A DNA stretch of 64,000 bases from Epinephelus fuscoguttatus (GCF_011397635.1 NC_064761.1:38962143-39026142), one strand, 5' to 3'; shown: positions 1 to 32,999, numbered from the stretch's first letter. Numbers and translations: made by a program. Notes: generated from the sequence alone by a model not told the origin.

Positions 1-64
1 CTCCTCGTGGATTTCAGTCTGAGATGATTATTAATTTGTGACGTAAACTGTGTTGTGTTTGCAG

Positions 65-228
65 GTACAGTCTGTCGTACATCCCGTGTGTGAGGTTTGT
101 CATTTAAACATTTATTCAATTCAAATCTGCTGCAGAAATGTCCAGAATCAAAATGTGGATGTCTGATTTTATGTGAATCACTTTGCAGGGAGGCGATACT
201 GAAGCTGGTGTCGGTCTTCTTGAAGTGA
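65..228 (+). CDS. C-terminal exons of an SFT2-domain vesicle transport protein (partial)
   Basis: Two short exons read in one frame: 65-94 after an AG acceptor, and 189-228 ending in TGA at 226-228. The joined tail reads YSLSYIPCVREAILKLVSVF and then LK-stop. The YSLSYIP motif followed by a short amphipathic end resembles the C-terminus of SFT2D1/SFT2D2, four-pass membrane proteins thought to act in endosome-to-Golgi retrograde vesicle fusion. The first base at 65 would complete a Trp codon (TG+G), as expected for that family. The rest of the gene lies left of the window. It runs in the same direction as chd1l, whose start codon is 1.6 kb away. Only 22 residues are visible, so the family call is tentative and the paralogue cannot be given. 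Confidence 0.5.
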
Positions 229-466
229 GTCCTGTCTCTGTGCAGAGGGCTCCGGCTGGATGAAGTGTTTTTAGAAAGCGGCAGGTCTCTTACTGAAGTT
301 ACTGATCGGCCTCAGAGAGTCTGTGACTCTACTTTTATCTCCACAAATGTTAATTTCCTCTTGTTCATGCTGCGTTCATCAAGCTGATTGATTTTTGGTA
401 TGTATTGATAACTTCAACCAATTTTAATGAGCGTGGGCTTGGTTTCCAATATGTGTAAATATTTGT

Positions 467-476
467 AATAAATAAA
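467..476 (+). promoter_or_regulatory. Polyadenylation signal of the upstream gene
   Basis: Two overlapping AATAAA hexamers (467-472 and 471-476) lie about 240 bp after the TGA at 226-228. This is a reasonable 3' UTR length for the upstream gene. Confidence 0.5.
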
Positions 477-479
477 TGT

Positions 480-1380
480 GTTAATGGTTTTATAAATGAA
501 CACAGGACAGCCTCATTATTTTCATTACTGAGAGGAGTCAGTGTTAGTCCTCCAGGTCAGACTGGGCTTAGGCTTCGTTTCCACACTGGGGGAGACACAG
601 ACGCGGGATGATAATTTTGATCATCAAGCACTTAATTTTCTGCATTCTGGTAAATTTTAATGGACCAATTTGTGCCTTTTCTGCATCAATTTTTGGTGCA
701 TATGTCTTTAATATTGTCAGAATTAAAATCCTCTGCTTCTTTCATGTTTTACTGAGGGAAGGGACAAATGTACATGTTCTAAATATTGAGGAAGATGTGT
801 CCCCTGCTTCCCTGCGGAAATGTACACCTATGCCTAAACACTTGAGCCAGACAAATCAGAGAGAGAGAGAGATTGAGGGGTAATATGAAAGCTTCAGATG
901 GCATTAAAAATGACAAGTGTGAACAGAATTGTCTAGTTAAATCAGTTTAATTTGCTCTAACATTGAAAACATGCACATGTATCCAGGGCCGGCCCCAGAC
1001 TTTTAGGAGCTCTAGCCCTCATTGTAACCTGTAACCATTCCTATTCTGGTGTAAACCTGCACAGCTTCTGTCCAAGTCTGACCTGGGTAGGACTCATGGC
1101 AGCATGTTTATGCCCAAACCCGATTAAAAACCTGAATTTCTACTGTATTATTAAAATATTAAAACATGTATTGCAAGCTGAGGGCTGACATGCATCCTCG
1201 CACCATTTCTCCTTTTTCTCTTCCTTATTTAAGTCTGTCGGCCGGTGCATGACAGGGTTGGCAGAGTAGGCTGCACTCAAATCAGGCTCAGGCAGAGAAT
1301 CAGACCCTTACCATCTGTGACGAGCCAAACAGCATTGGAAAAACACCGATTTCCACCGTGAAACTACATTATTCAGTGTT
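480..1380. other. Intergenic stretch, no gene recognised
   Basis: The ORF at 608-883 has no recognisable domain and ends in a GA-rich simple stretch. I see no splice-consistent exon here. It separates the upstream gene's poly(A) signals from the chd1l promoter region. Confidence 0.5.
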
Positions 1381-1384
1381 TTTA

Positions 1385-1545
1385 AAGGTTTAAATAATCT
1401 GTTCTGTTTGTTTTGGAGAGGAAGAGACCTCTGTTGATAATTCGGCTCCTGGTAAAAACCTTCTGAACAATAAACACTGACGTTTCAGCTGGTTGTAACT
1501 TGCAATCTTAACCTCTCAATCTTACACACTGTTCCTTTTACTTGT
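1385..1545 (-). repeat. Interspersed repeat, minus-strand copy upstream of chd1l
   Basis: The reverse complement of about 1405-1515 matches plus-strand sequence at about 2405-2560 and again at 3075-3160. Shared blocks include the AACCAGCTGAAAC core, GGTTTTTAC, and CCAAAACAAACAGA. The copies have diverged by several substitutions and small indels. This copy lies upstream of the chd1l promoter in inverted orientation to the two copies in the first introns. Confidence 0.7.
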
Positions 1546-1699
1546 TTTAAGAGCTTTCTCCCCCCACTGTCATCTTCTGCCACTAAATAATATTAGATTG
1601 GAAATATAAAAAATGTATGGGAGGGTCCTCCGTGTGTTTTAATATTTTTTAATTAGGTCCAAGTCATATTTTTATATTAAGTGCGCTGCTCTGCCACTG

Positions 1700-1872
1700 T
1701 TTGACAGAAGCGCGCGCTTTTTCCAAGCGTCACGTGACCCGGCAACCAGGAAGTGCAGTTGGATTCCACAACACAGAGGAGGACTCACTTGTCCGTACAT
1801 GTCTGAGCTACAGAGTGTATAAATAAGCTAGAGAAAGTTGTGTGTTTGTGTTAGTCCTGCCGGTTTGGAAAC
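1700..1872 (+). promoter_or_regulatory. chd1l: Putative chd1l promoter
   Basis: A GC-richer patch contains a palindromic TCACGTGA E-box (1730-1737), a CCAGGAAGTG ETS-type site (1746-1755), and TATAAATAA at 1818-1826. The start codon is at 1873. ETS plus E-box promoters are common for housekeeping repair genes. The TATA-like box would leave a 5' UTR of only about 20-25 nt, so initiation upstream of it is equally possible. The assignment rests on motifs and position only. Confidence 0.4.
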
Positions 1873-22986
<21,114 letters not shown>

Positions 22987-23181
22987 CACTGTGTTTCACT
23001 GTTTTTTTAATCTCTCTTTTTTTAAACTTTCCTTTTGGGTCGAGCTTGAATGGACTTGCTTGAAAATACTTAAAATGATATCAGAGCAATTTGCACTCAG
23101 TGGCTTATAGTTAGTTTATTTTTATTTATGTGTCATGCAAAACATCTGGCCCAATCTACATACATCTTCTGGGAATATATA

Positions 23182-23187
23182 AATAAA
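23182..23187 (+). promoter_or_regulatory. chd1l: Polyadenylation signal of chd1l
   Basis: AATAAA lies about 195 bp past the TAA stop and just before an inserted hAT-like element (23216-23870), so it is the likely 3' end signal. Confidence 0.6.
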
Positions 23188-23215
23188 TATAAAGAGCAAA
23201 AGTAATGCAGTTAAC

Positions 23216-23870
23216 TTGGGCTGGGCGATATGACCAATGTGTGTGTATTTACAGGCTGAACGGTGATACACAATATATATCTCAGTATTTTCTACAAAAT
23301 GGGCGACATGTTTTCAGTTGCAAGTCAAATCCACATTTGAGATGTCAAAAGCACTTTTATGAAAACAGACGTGATCAAAATAAAATGTAAAGACAGGGAT
23401 TTTATTCCCCCTGTTTGAAAATTATGAAAAAAATAAATAGCAGGGCACTAAACTATAACATGAGTATAAAAGTATCCAGTAGGCCTAAATCCATTGTAGT
23501 TTGGAACAATCAGAAATCTTTGCGGGCAGAGTTAAAACATTATTTTCCATCTGTTGGGCTTTTAAATTAATCTTTTCATTTTTATTTTGCACAGAGCATC
23601 AACAGAGAGGCAGAGGGAGGGAAGGAGCGAGAGACACTTTGTCCTCGTTATATACGTTCTATATATAAAATGTCTCTGCTGTCGATGCATTTTTTTTTTT
23701 TTTTTTTATTAACACATCTGTCGCCTGCATTCAGGCGCTGTCTCCATATCACACATTAGACCACAGCTACCAAGAAGAAGAACAGCAATGCACTTCGAGC
23801 CACCTCAAGCTACTTCTTGCCTTAAGATATATCAATATATCGTACGTAGTCATTACATTGCCCAGCCCTA
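23216..23870. mobile_element. hAT-like MITE (GGGCTGGGC ends) after chd1l
   Basis: The ends GGGCTGGGC (23218) and GCCCAGCCC (23860) are perfect complements. The flanks CAGTTAAC (23208-23215) and CAATTAAC (23871-23878) agree at 7 of 8 positions. The interior includes an 18-20 bp poly(T). It is non-coding. Confidence 0.75.
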
Positions 23871-24289
23871 CAATTAACACATTATAAAGCAGGGTGAGAA
23901 TTAAAAGAGACCTCACAATATATGATATTATCAAGATACTCCAGTCATGATACAGTATCACTGCAATTTTTAACATTTTGAAATATGCTGAGTATTGCAG
24001 TAGCATATATTGTGATTTATTATGTTGTTCAACTACGCATTATGTCCGCCAAACTTTGTCAGCAACTGTGTTATCTGATAAGATACAAGTTTTCTGTCTG
24101 TTCATTTCACGTCAGTCATTTTATCTGCTGCAAAAATGTTTCTAGAGGACTGAAAATGCACTTGATTTTATTGTACTAGTAGGCGGCTGGAAGTTGCAAT
24201 ATTAGTAATTTATGTAATAAAAAAAATCAATACTTTGCGACTGTGTATATTGATACAGTATATATATATATATCACCCTCCCCCTAATC

Positions 24290-24865
24290 AGTCCTTCTAT
24301 TTTCATCCGCTCATCCGGGGCCTAGTCGTGGGGGCAGCAGGCCAAGTAAAGCACCCCAGACATCCCTTTCCTCTGACCCCAAGATGTTCCAGGCCAGACG
24401 GGATATGTAATCCCTCCAGTGTGTTCTGGGTCTGCCCCGGGGCCTCCTACCAGTGAGATGTGCCTGGAACACCTCTAACAGGAGGTGCCCAGGAGGATCC
24501 TGATCAAATGCCCGAACCACCTCAAGTGACCCCTTTTGACGCGAAGGAGCAGCGGCTCTACTCCGAGCTCCCTCCGGATGTCTGTGCTCCTCACCCTATC
24601 TCTAAGGCTGAGCCCAGACACCTTTCAGAGGAAACCCATTTCGGCCACTTGTATCCACGAACTCATTCTCAGTCACTACCCAGAGCTCATGACTACAGGT
24701 GAGGGCTGGGATGTAGATGGACCAGTATATCAGCTCCCTCTTCACCATGACGGTCCAGCGCAGTGCCCCCTTCACTGCAGGAGCCGCACCAAGCGCTCCA
24801 TTCTACCCTCACTCGTAAACAAGACCCAGAGATACTTGAACTCCCTCACTTGAGGCAGTAACTTA
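24290..24865 (-). pseudogene. Non-LTR retrotransposon ORF2 C-terminal remnant
   Basis: On the minus strand, 24311-24520 reads HLTGRRPRGRPRTHWRDYIS, then LAWNILGSEERDVW and LLGLLPPRLG. The RGRPRTxWRDYIxxLAWxxLG signature is common in fish LINE proteins. The upstream part (24540-24860) continues the same element with stops and frameshifts. It directly abuts a SINE on the right. Confidence 0.75.
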
Positions 24866-24883
24866 ACCCCAACTCAAAAGAAC

Positions 24884-25143
24884 CGGTGGCACGGTGGTGC
24901 AGTGGTTAGCACTGTCGCCTCAGAGGGTTCCTGGTTTAAACCCAGGGTGGGGGAGCCCTTCTGTGTGGAGTTTGTATGTTCTTCCTGGGTCAGTGTGGGT
25001 TTCCTCCACAGTCCAAAGACATGCAGGTTAATTGGTGACTCTAAATTGTCCGTAGGTGTGAATGTGAGAGTGAATGGTTGTCTGTCTCTATGTGTCAGCC
25101 CTGTGATAGTCTGGTGACCTGTCTACCCTGCATCCCAGAAATT
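24884..25143 (+). mobile_element. tRNA-derived SINE with 13-bp duplication
   Basis: It opens GGTGGCACGGTGGTGCAGTG and continues with the standard fish block CAAAGACATGCAGGTTAATT and GTCTGTCTCTATGTGTCAGC. The flanks AACTCAAAAGAAC (24871-24883) and AACTCTAAAGAAC (25144-25156) differ at one base. A minus-strand relative lies at 57107-57402. Confidence 0.85.
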
Positions 25144-25156
25144 AACTCTAAAGAAC

Positions 25157-25699
25157 TGCTATAAAACTATGGTTTATCCTGATACAGTCATCTCACAGGT
25201 ATTCTCTGAGTAACCTGCTCATCTAAATGTTTCATATGTGAACAGGATCTTTGTGCATCATCTGGATTATTGAAATCGACAAATGTTTGTATCTTTCAAA
25301 ACAAACTCCTGCACAGTTCCCAATAAAACACGGCAAACAAAACTAATTGTACAAATCTGATTTTCTTCCAGACTAGCAGCACTTGTAGTTATAACACTTA
25401 GAGGTACAACACCAGATCTGAGCTGGGCACACTTTACTTTCTATATAAATTAAATAATTCTTAGTGTGACGTTCATGTTTCATCATCTTAAATAAATGAA
25501 AGCAGTTTGGGTTTAATCCATATATCAACAGCTCATAGCTCTTTGAGTACACACATGTTCTCTGAACAAATAAATGTCGAGCTTTTATATTTATAAATGA
25601 CACAAGGAGTCAATAAAGGAACTTCACAGTGTGGGAGGTTATTGACACTGGTGCTGCCTGGTTACAGTTGACTCAGTTAACTAATCAACCGCAGCCATA

Positions 25700-25700
<1 letters not shown>
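25157..25700. other. Intergenic stretch, no gene recognised
   Basis: An AT-rich interval between the SINE and the putative traf3ip2 promoter. The minus ORF at 25373-25603 has no recognisable domain or splice context. Confidence 0.5.

Positions 25701-25705
<5 letters not shown>

Positions 25706-25733
<28 letters not shown>
25706..25733. repeat. (CA)n microsatellite
   Basis: About 14 CA dinucleotides upstream of the putative first exon of the traf3ip2-type gene. Confidence 0.9.
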
Positions 25734-25735
<2 letters not shown>

Positions 25736-25924
25736 GTAAAAGGTGGAGTCAGTCTTTGGGGCGGTGCTCAGCGGCAAACTAAAGAGCAAAGTGCTCTCGT
25801 GCGCCAATAGTTTCTCATCTGTCTCGCGGAGACGACATCAAGGACCAATATACATTTATATTCACCTAAAAATCATTACTGCTTTTTTTAAAAATTACTT
25901 TTTTTTAAAAAGGTAAATATTTGC

Positions 25925-25983
25925 CGGCATTTTTGTCGAGGCTGACTCACCTGAAGGAGGCTCGAGACTTTGCAGCAGTGACG
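25925..25983 (+). other. traf3ip2: Putative 5' non-coding exon of the traf3ip2-type gene
   Basis: GACG followed by GTAAGTT (donor at 25984) is a near-ideal splice donor at the end of a GC-richer patch that includes two CCAAT-like boxes (about 25805 and 25849). If spliced to 29211, it brings an in-frame TGA (25979-25981) upstream, which supports ATG 29278 as the start. The left end of this exon is not defined. A large intron (25984-29210) follows. Confidence 0.4.
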
Positions 25984-27554
25984 GTAAGTTACGTCAACTA
26001 TTACACTCCACTTACAAAACATGTTACCTGTTTATTTACTTCGACATGTAGCAAGCACTTTATTAAAGGGTTTATATGTATTTCTAATGCCTTGAACTAA
26101 ACATTAGGTCACACATGTTTGTCATTGGGTCATAAAAACTTAATTTTAAGAAGTTTTGAGCCTTAAACTGAAAACGTGAGCTGGTGTGAAAGTGTCTATG
26201 TTATGGAAATACAGCTTATACTGCAGTTTACATAGATACCAGTAATGTTGGCCTCAAAATGTATGACTGGGGGTGTATTGTCTTCACCTGTGTGCTAAAT
26301 TGCATGAAGTCAGCACGGAATAAAAGGTAGACGGAGACATATCTGGGTCAGTCACAGTGGAAAGTGCAAACAGTGTGTGCGCGACCACAGAGGCTTTTAA
26401 TGAGTGTATTTACAGTTACAGGAACTATCAGGGGTGTATGGTAAACACACTGCGTTTTTATTACCCGACAGTCATGTTAAGTAGCTTTGTTTTATACTGA
26501 GTTATATTTAGAGAAGGGAAATTAATATATGTGGCTCTGAAAATAACCTTCTGTCAAAACTGGCATGTGTGAGGTGATGTAATCACTACAGGAAAGCAGT
26601 GTCACATGGTGTTAAACACTGTTTGTGGGAAGTGTGTGTATATTATTATAAGTGATGCCTTGAAAAGTCCAGTGGGGGTATGGCTGTGAATTATCTTTCA
26701 TCATTACTAAGAAATCCAGACACAAATGTTTATCTTTTGGAATTTTTGTGGTTTGATTTTCCATCTGAGCCTTGTTTCTGTCTGTGAGAAGCATCTTTTT
26801 TTTTTTTTTTTAATTTCCACATGTATGTTGATATGTCTCCCGAGTATTTAACCACCAAACATTTAGAGAAAAGTCCCCTGTGTGGGAGACACTTTAAATG
26901 TTGCTCTCATGCGAATGCAAAGCAGCAGCAGAAGCGTGGGCTGTTAGAGCTCCACTTAACTCTATTTGTTGATATACAAAAATGAAGCTGTTGTACTTTA
27001 AGACATTTTTCGCCTGTCCAGTTTTAATTGTTTTAAATGTGTTCGACAGAATTTCAGGTGCATCTTAAACTGGACACACATGGATGTCAGCAGGAGGCCC
27101 AATGATGCTCCCCACTTCAGTGTTTGCGGCATCAGCACCCAATAGGTGACAAGAGATAACACTGTCATGAAAAGCAGCGTGCTTCCACAAGTGTTTTAAT
27201 TGTTCTGTTTATATGCAAATGTTTTCATACGAATGTTTTCATCAACCAGCCGCAGTAGATCTCTCACCCTGATAAGATATAATGAAAGGACAGTAACTGT
27301 TACACACCTCAGAATGCAATAAGAGCGAAACAGCGGTTCCAAGAATTTTGTGTCATTATTACCCTCACTCTGTTATTTAATTTGATCTATTATATATTTT
27401 TATTATTATCATTATAACATTTCCTCCAATGGACGACAATATATGATCCATTATTTATTCATTTATTTTGGATCAAGTCTTTTTTACATATTTTTCTTAA
27501 TTTAATTTACTCAATAACTTAATTTTACATAATTTTATTTCACTGTCTCCATCA

Positions 27555-28790
27555 TAGACCTTTTAATAGAGATGTATGACTCATCTCCACGTCCTCCCAG
27601 GGGACAAAAATGAAGCCAAAATATCCCGAGTATGGCTCCTGCAGTCTTGCGCTGGTGACGTCATTTGGAGCCAGAGTCCGTGCAGTAGCAACCTCCGTGG
27701 TATCGGGTTCCCGCCCATACACCCATCAAACCAATCGCAAGCAGAGCTGTTAATCGCAGGCACACACAGCTGTTAATCATGATGTCAACCCCCCCCCCCC
27801 TTTTTTTATTTAGTTAGTTAGTTATTTTTGGCTTTGACAGTCTAAGCGTGAAAGGGGAGATGGCATGCAGCCAAGGGCCTCAGGCTTTAATCGACTCTCC
27901 GCTGGAAGGACGTTGTCTTTGCATATGTGACACCTGCTCTACGTGCTAAGCCACCAGGAGCCCCAAACTCTCTTTTTATAGCTTCAAGTAACTAATTTAA
28001 ACCAAAAATATCAGAAAAATAAACATATGGGTTTATAAACTACCTGAAATGACAAAAAACACCTTTAATATTTTGACTCTTTAATTTGGTCCATGTCCCA
28101 TGGGCTAATGCTGTGATCCATTTACGTTGCTACGAGTGATGAGACTCAAGATGATGTCGTAAAATGTCCTAACTTCCTGTTTAAATTGGCGGTACGCGTC
28201 CTTGTTTGCGTTTGTACCATTTACGACCTAAACGTATACAAAGATGGATGCCTCCAAGAAAGCAGTCGTTGCTATTGCAGTAGCGGAGCCTTTATTATTA
28301 GCACCACTGCTAGCTACTTTCACCAGCACCAACGGATAAACAACACATACACGACATTCCACGCACAACAACACATCATAAAGCATTCCCATAAGGCATT
28401 ATAATGTGTACGAGTAATTTAAATGAAGTCTCAAATTTGCCAAACAGTAAAAATAATAGTAAAGAGCAGAGCCACTTATGGTAAATATAGGGTGCAGCCA
28501 TCTTTGCTTTCGTCAGTTTTTCATTGTCCGCTGAGCTGGTACGAGACAACTACTGGTAGAACCGCCTCAAAGAGGCGTGTCATGTCGTGTCACTGTGTAA
28601 TTTTGCACAACTTCCTGTCTTTCCTACCGTCTTACTAGCGGAGCTGTAAGATCTATATGGAGCGGGCCATAACATGAAGGGGGCGGGGTCTATGATCTGT
28701 ACTGCAGCCAGCCACCAGGGGGCGATCGAGATGTTTTGGCTTCACTTTTGGGGAGCTGTCATGTCGTCTATCTTTATTATACAGTCGCAG
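27555..28790. repeat. Composite repeat with nested minus-strand SINE (27797-27963)
   Basis: The left part carries AAAAATGAAGCCAAAATATC, and the right part CCACCAGGGGGCGATCGAGA and TTGGCTTCACTTTTGGGGAG; these are widespread fish repeat blocks. Nested at 27797-27963 is a SINE whose minus strand reads CTGGTGGCTTAGCACGTAGA, similar to the SINE at 6991. It lies in the first intron of the traf3ip2-type gene. Confidence 0.6.
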
Positions 28791-28854
28791 TCCAAATTAT
28801 AAATGTACCGCCGGTGACTTGCAAACATGTCACATTTGTAAAAAAACAAACTTC

Positions 28855-29075
28855 ATTTTTAAGTACAGTGAATTTCTGGCACAGAGCTTTTATTTTGAAG
28901 CGCTGTTTCCTGCTGTAGAGTGAGTCACTAATGGATAGCTGCTTAACAGGGGCAGCAAAATAACTCGACAACATGGCCCACCTCAAGTATGACACTGAAT
29001 GTGTTAAAGTGTGTGGACCTTGGACTAATGACTAAGGAGAAATCTGTGGCTGGTCCAGTTGGGAACCATTGATCT
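28855..29075 (+). repeat. hAT-like MITE fragment, relative of 48267-48527
   Basis: It shares AGAGCTTTTATTTTGAAG, GCTGTTTCCTGCTGTAGAGT and TGGGAACCA with the complete copy at 48267-48527. The left end is missing. It lies about 130 bp before the first coding exon of the traf3ip2-type gene. Confidence 0.65.
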
Positions 29076-29277
29076 ATACTCTTCACGTTTAGAGTTATTT
29101 AACCATGTATATTTACTTGCCTGAAAACGAGCATTAAAACAAAGACACTGAAGTACTGACTCATGGATGAAAATTCCACTCTAAAAATAAATAATGTTTC
29201 TCGCTCACAGTCACGTCAGCCAGTTGAGCAGATACTTGAACAGCCACCACAACACGCCTGAAGAGGACGATGAGACC

Positions 29278-31489
29278 ATGAGCACAGAGGAGCGAGAAGC
29301 CAGCACACTCCACAAACCAGACTCGACCCCTAACCCTGATGGCCACCGCCGCCCTCCAGAGCACGCCGTCTTCTCCGACCACTCCCTGTTCAGCACACAG
29401 AGGTTGGGCAGAGAGCAGGAACACAAACACACTCTCCCTCACCCTGGCTTGAGCTACGGACTCTACCAGCCTCCCCGCAGCTTACCTGCCGGGTACAGCC
29501 AGCCCACTCCGTTCCCCAGCCAGGCCGATAGCGCATGGCTCCACCCGAGCTTCGCCAGCAGCTGGACGGGGTATCCCAACAGCCTGCCGTCCTCTCTAAC
29601 CCAGAAGGACTGCTCCAGCTGTTCTGGCGATAGCTGCCTCTCAGGGTACAAGTTCTTATCCCTCCCTGGCCAGCACAGCACCAGTATGAGCACCTTAGAG
29701 CAGCCGCTGTCTCTCTGCTCCAATCCGCCTTCAGGCAACTTGTGCCACCATACGTTGTCTCCGTACTCGTGTTCGCCCCAGGGAGCTGCCTGCTGTGCAC
29801 AATGCCCTGCAGATGCCTTCAACAGGGGGCCTGTGGCCAACAAACCTCCCTGGCCTCAGTACCACCCAGCGTACGGCCCGTACTGTAAGTCAGCTACTCT
29901 TTTTATTTGACTTATTGGGGGAGACAAATGCACATGTTCTAGGTAATCTGTAATCTACACCTATGCACACACACATGCTGTATGGAAGTGAGAAAACAAT
30001 GACACGAGCAGTAAATCATTGTTGTGTTCATCCTGCTGCAGTATCATTAGCAGGAAGCCTTTAAGGGATTCTTTTCTTTACTCTTTAGATCCAGGCGCCT
30101 GCAGACTTCCTGGAGCTGGATACACACACATGTGAGTTTTTATTATGATCCTGCATCACAGCAGACATATTAAAGCAGCTCCGCTCACATTGCATGTTCT
30201 AACTTATCCTTTAACTCCATGCAGCGGCCACAACGTGCCAGCTAAAGAGAAGCAGCCCCCTCAGAGCACCTCGCTCTCTCTGGAGCAGAGTAAGTGTCGA
30301 GCTGACGGCCTGCAGATAAGAAGATTATTCACCGAGCTGCTGCTCCTTTCATTACTTAATCATTGCTCTTGAATACAGGGAGGGTGTTTGTGACTTATGA
30401 AGCGGACAACGACAAGCACGTCAATGAGATCATCAACTTTGTTGCTCTGCTGCGACACAATGGCTTTGACACGCATGTATGTCTGAAGGTTTTCCTTTTA
30501 TGTTTTCTCACAGGAGCTGTTGAGTAGGTGTTTGTAAGAGAGTAAACCTTCTGACTGATGTCTTTATGTGTTTCAGATTGATATTTTTGAGCAGCAGTTC
30601 AGGAGCATAAGCAAGATAGACTTCATGGAGCGGTACCTCAGTGAGGTAAAAAAAAAGAAGCACTTTTTATATGATAATCTGGCCGACTGGGGAAGTTGTT
30701 GCATCATCTTGAGCTCTTTTTCTTCCTGCAGGAGTGAACATGTTTTATCAAGCAGTTTAATAGCACAACTGTGACAGCATCTCACAGACAAGTTGAGCGT
30801 TAAACAAGCAGTGACAGTTCTGTTGTCCCCTCAGAAAGAGTACCTGATCATCATCATCATCAGTCCCAAGTACTACGAGACAGTGACGGCCTCTCCTGTC
30901 GGCCTGGAGAACGACGAGAGGACCTTCAACACCGTCTACATACACAAACAGGTTCACAGCTACTCCTCAGTCCCAACGAAGAAGTATTCACTTTATAATC
31001 TTCTTTTGTTTATAACGTTATCTTTATTTCTGTGTTCCATTTAGCTCCAGAATGAGTTCATCCAGAATGGAAGCAAGAATTTCAGGTTTATTCCCATTGT
31101 GTTCCCAGGGGCTAAAAAGGTGAGTTTTAATTTCCATAACAGGAAACAGAGTGTAAACTCAAATGCCTCTGCGTAAGCACGTGATTCTCTGTGCTTGTAC
31201 ATATGTACAATGTCACATTACATCTGTTAGATATACACAGAGCAACTAAAGACTTTGTATTTTTATCTGTGTTTTAATTGAACCCCAAAACATTCAGCGT
31301 CTGACTGGTCTTTCTCTGCTGTGTGTGTTTTTACGATGACAGTGTCACGTCCCAAACTGGCTCCAAAACACACACGTTTATGAATGGCCGCTCCATCGGG
31401 ATGACATCCTGCGGCGGCTGATGAGGGTGGAGAAGTACAATCCACCTCCTATTGGGGAACTACCGACCATCGTTTCCATCCCCATATAG
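29278..31489 (+). CDS. traf3ip2: TRAF3IP2 (Act1/CIKS)-type IL-17 signalling adaptor with SEFIR domain
   Basis: Coding exons: 29278-29884 (exon begins 29211), 30089-30131, 30225-30289, 30379-30476, 30577-30645, 30835-30951, 31045-31119, 31343-31489. They total 1221 nt, 406 aa, with all phases consistent. Act1 is recruited to IL-17 receptors through SEFIR-SEFIR contact and ubiquitinates TRAF6. From about residue 239 the SEFIR domain shows RRVFVTYEAD (box 1), HNGFDTHIDIFEQQFRSI, ERYLSEKEYLIIIISPKYYE (box 2), VYIHKQLQNEFI, NFRFIPIVFPGAKK and HVPNWLQNTHVYEWP, matching the Act1 order closely. The N-terminal 240 residues are Pro/Ser-rich with no fold seen. An STEE near the start fits a TRAF-binding (S/T/P/A)-x-(Q/E)-E motif. 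Human Act1 is about 574 aa, so this form is shorter. Teleosts have more than one traf3ip2-like gene, so the paralogue is uncertain. Confidence 0.9.
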
Positions 31490-31996
31490 AGGCCGTCGAC
31501 CTGAAGACTCAGACTGGACTGAAATCTTTGAAAGAAACTTGCTTTTTGGAGAACTGCTGGTCATTCTTGAGGTGAACGGGGAAACACGAGCAGGATATTT
31601 TTATTTTACTTTAGTGTAAGTGTGATGTTAAAGGAATACTTCACCCCCCATTTAACCATTTGTATATCAGTTAGTCACCCTGTGTTGTGTTGAATGATCT
31701 CCAAGTGCACGTCACACACTGAGCGAGCCGCCTGTTAATGACGCTGTGGGCTAATGGGCATGTAGCTACTTCCATGTTTCAGATGATACGTCATGTTTGT
31801 AGTCGACCAATGAAGATGAGTTTTCATATCACCTTGAGTTCGTCCTTCACCTTCTCAAAATGATCCCACACTTTGGATTTCCTGCCCGACATGTTATTAA
31901 CTAGCCTGTGGAATAACCGCAGGTACCAGCCCTGGAAATGAACCTGACTCCTGTCTGACTGCTGAGCGTGGACACTTCCTGTGTCTGTCCCTTCAA

Positions 31997-32002
31997 AATA
32001 AA
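31997..32002 (+). promoter_or_regulatory. traf3ip2: Polyadenylation signal of the traf3ip2-type gene
   Basis: AATAAA about 510 bp after the TAG stop at 31487-31489. A short fish repeat (GAATACTTCACCCCCCATTT) lies in the presumed 3' UTR near 31635. Confidence 0.5.
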
Positions 32003-32164
32003 GTCACACATGGTCCAGTGATATAGGTTTGGATTTATTTTGACAAGGTGCAGCTCCTGATAGTTGCACGTTTGTCACGTTGACTAATGACCTTTCTGGT
32101 CGACTAATGTTTGGTTGATTATTAGGGGGCAGCCCTACTTCACAGTGAACAAAGAATCCAAAAA

Positions 32165-32900
32165 CAGTGAAAAATTTTGATAGAAAGATAGATAGAAAAA
32201 AATTTTATTCATCCCCGAAGAGAAATTTCATAGTCATCACAGCGACATGTGACACAAATACATTAAAACACAGTAAGAACACAACAGCTGCAGACATAGG
32301 AGGCTTTGGTGACTAAAAGGAGGTAATTAAATAGACGAATAAATATATGTGCGTGTCAAGTCAGTTGAATGAACCAGTTCTGGCAAAGGCAAATTAATTT
32401 TAGAATTTATTGTACTTGGCAGGAATGATCACCTGTGCCGCTCCCTCAGACAGCGAGGTTGGATCGGTCTGTAGCTCTGACTCAGGGAGCTCCTGAGCCT
32501 GGTTGGCTTGTCATGGAGGAAGTGCAGTTTTGACCGCTGTCTCTCCACCACCAGCTCCTCTAATGTGTCCAGCTTTGGGCCAATGATATTCCCAGCACAG
32601 AAGATGACACGTGCAAGAACAGACTAAACATTTGTAGCATCTTATTACAGACGTTTAAAGACTTGAGCCTTCTCAGAAAGTAGAGCTCATGCCCTTCTTG
32701 TAGATGGCCTCTGTGTTGGTGGATCAGTCCTGCTGGTCATTCAGATGAACTCGGAGGTACCTGTAGGTGTTGACAGACTCCATATCGCTGCCACTGATGC
32801 AGAATGGCGCAGGTGGGCTCTTTTTCTTCCTAAAGTCCACCACAGTCTCCTTGGTCTTGGCCACGTTCGGTGAAGTAATAGGAGACTGGGTTAAACAACA
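32165..32900 (-). mobile_element. 5'-truncated LINE (reverse-transcriptase C-terminus and 3' end)
   Basis: The minus strand at 32724-32915 reads SPNVAKTKETVVDFRKKKS and then MESVNTYRYLRVHLNDQQD, a decayed form of the K-T-K-E-x-V-V-D-F-R and Y-L-G-V motifs of L2/Rex-type LINEs. The 3' end on the minus strand is a TCTCTTCGGGGATGAATAAA block followed by a TCTATCTATC tail at 32180-32198. It lies between the two convergent genes. Confidence 0.7.
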
Positions 32901-32999
32901 GCAAAACGGTCTCATTTATCCAGTCGTGTGCTCAGTACTTCCCAAACAGAGAGTCCTTTCCAACAGGGAATTAAACTAAAAGTGTGATTTGTGCTTTCT

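Noticed and set aside
29194-29210. Upstream ATG (29194) in frame with the traf3ip2 coding exon
   Set aside because: It lies before the CTCACAG splice acceptor at 29204-29210; the proposed 5' exon supplies an in-frame TGA, so ATG 29278 is preferred.
29390-29843. Two long minus-strand ORFs (136 and 126 codons) opposite the first traf3ip2 coding exon
   Set aside because: They are antisense shadows of a GC-rich, Pro/Ser-rich exon and show no domain or splice context.
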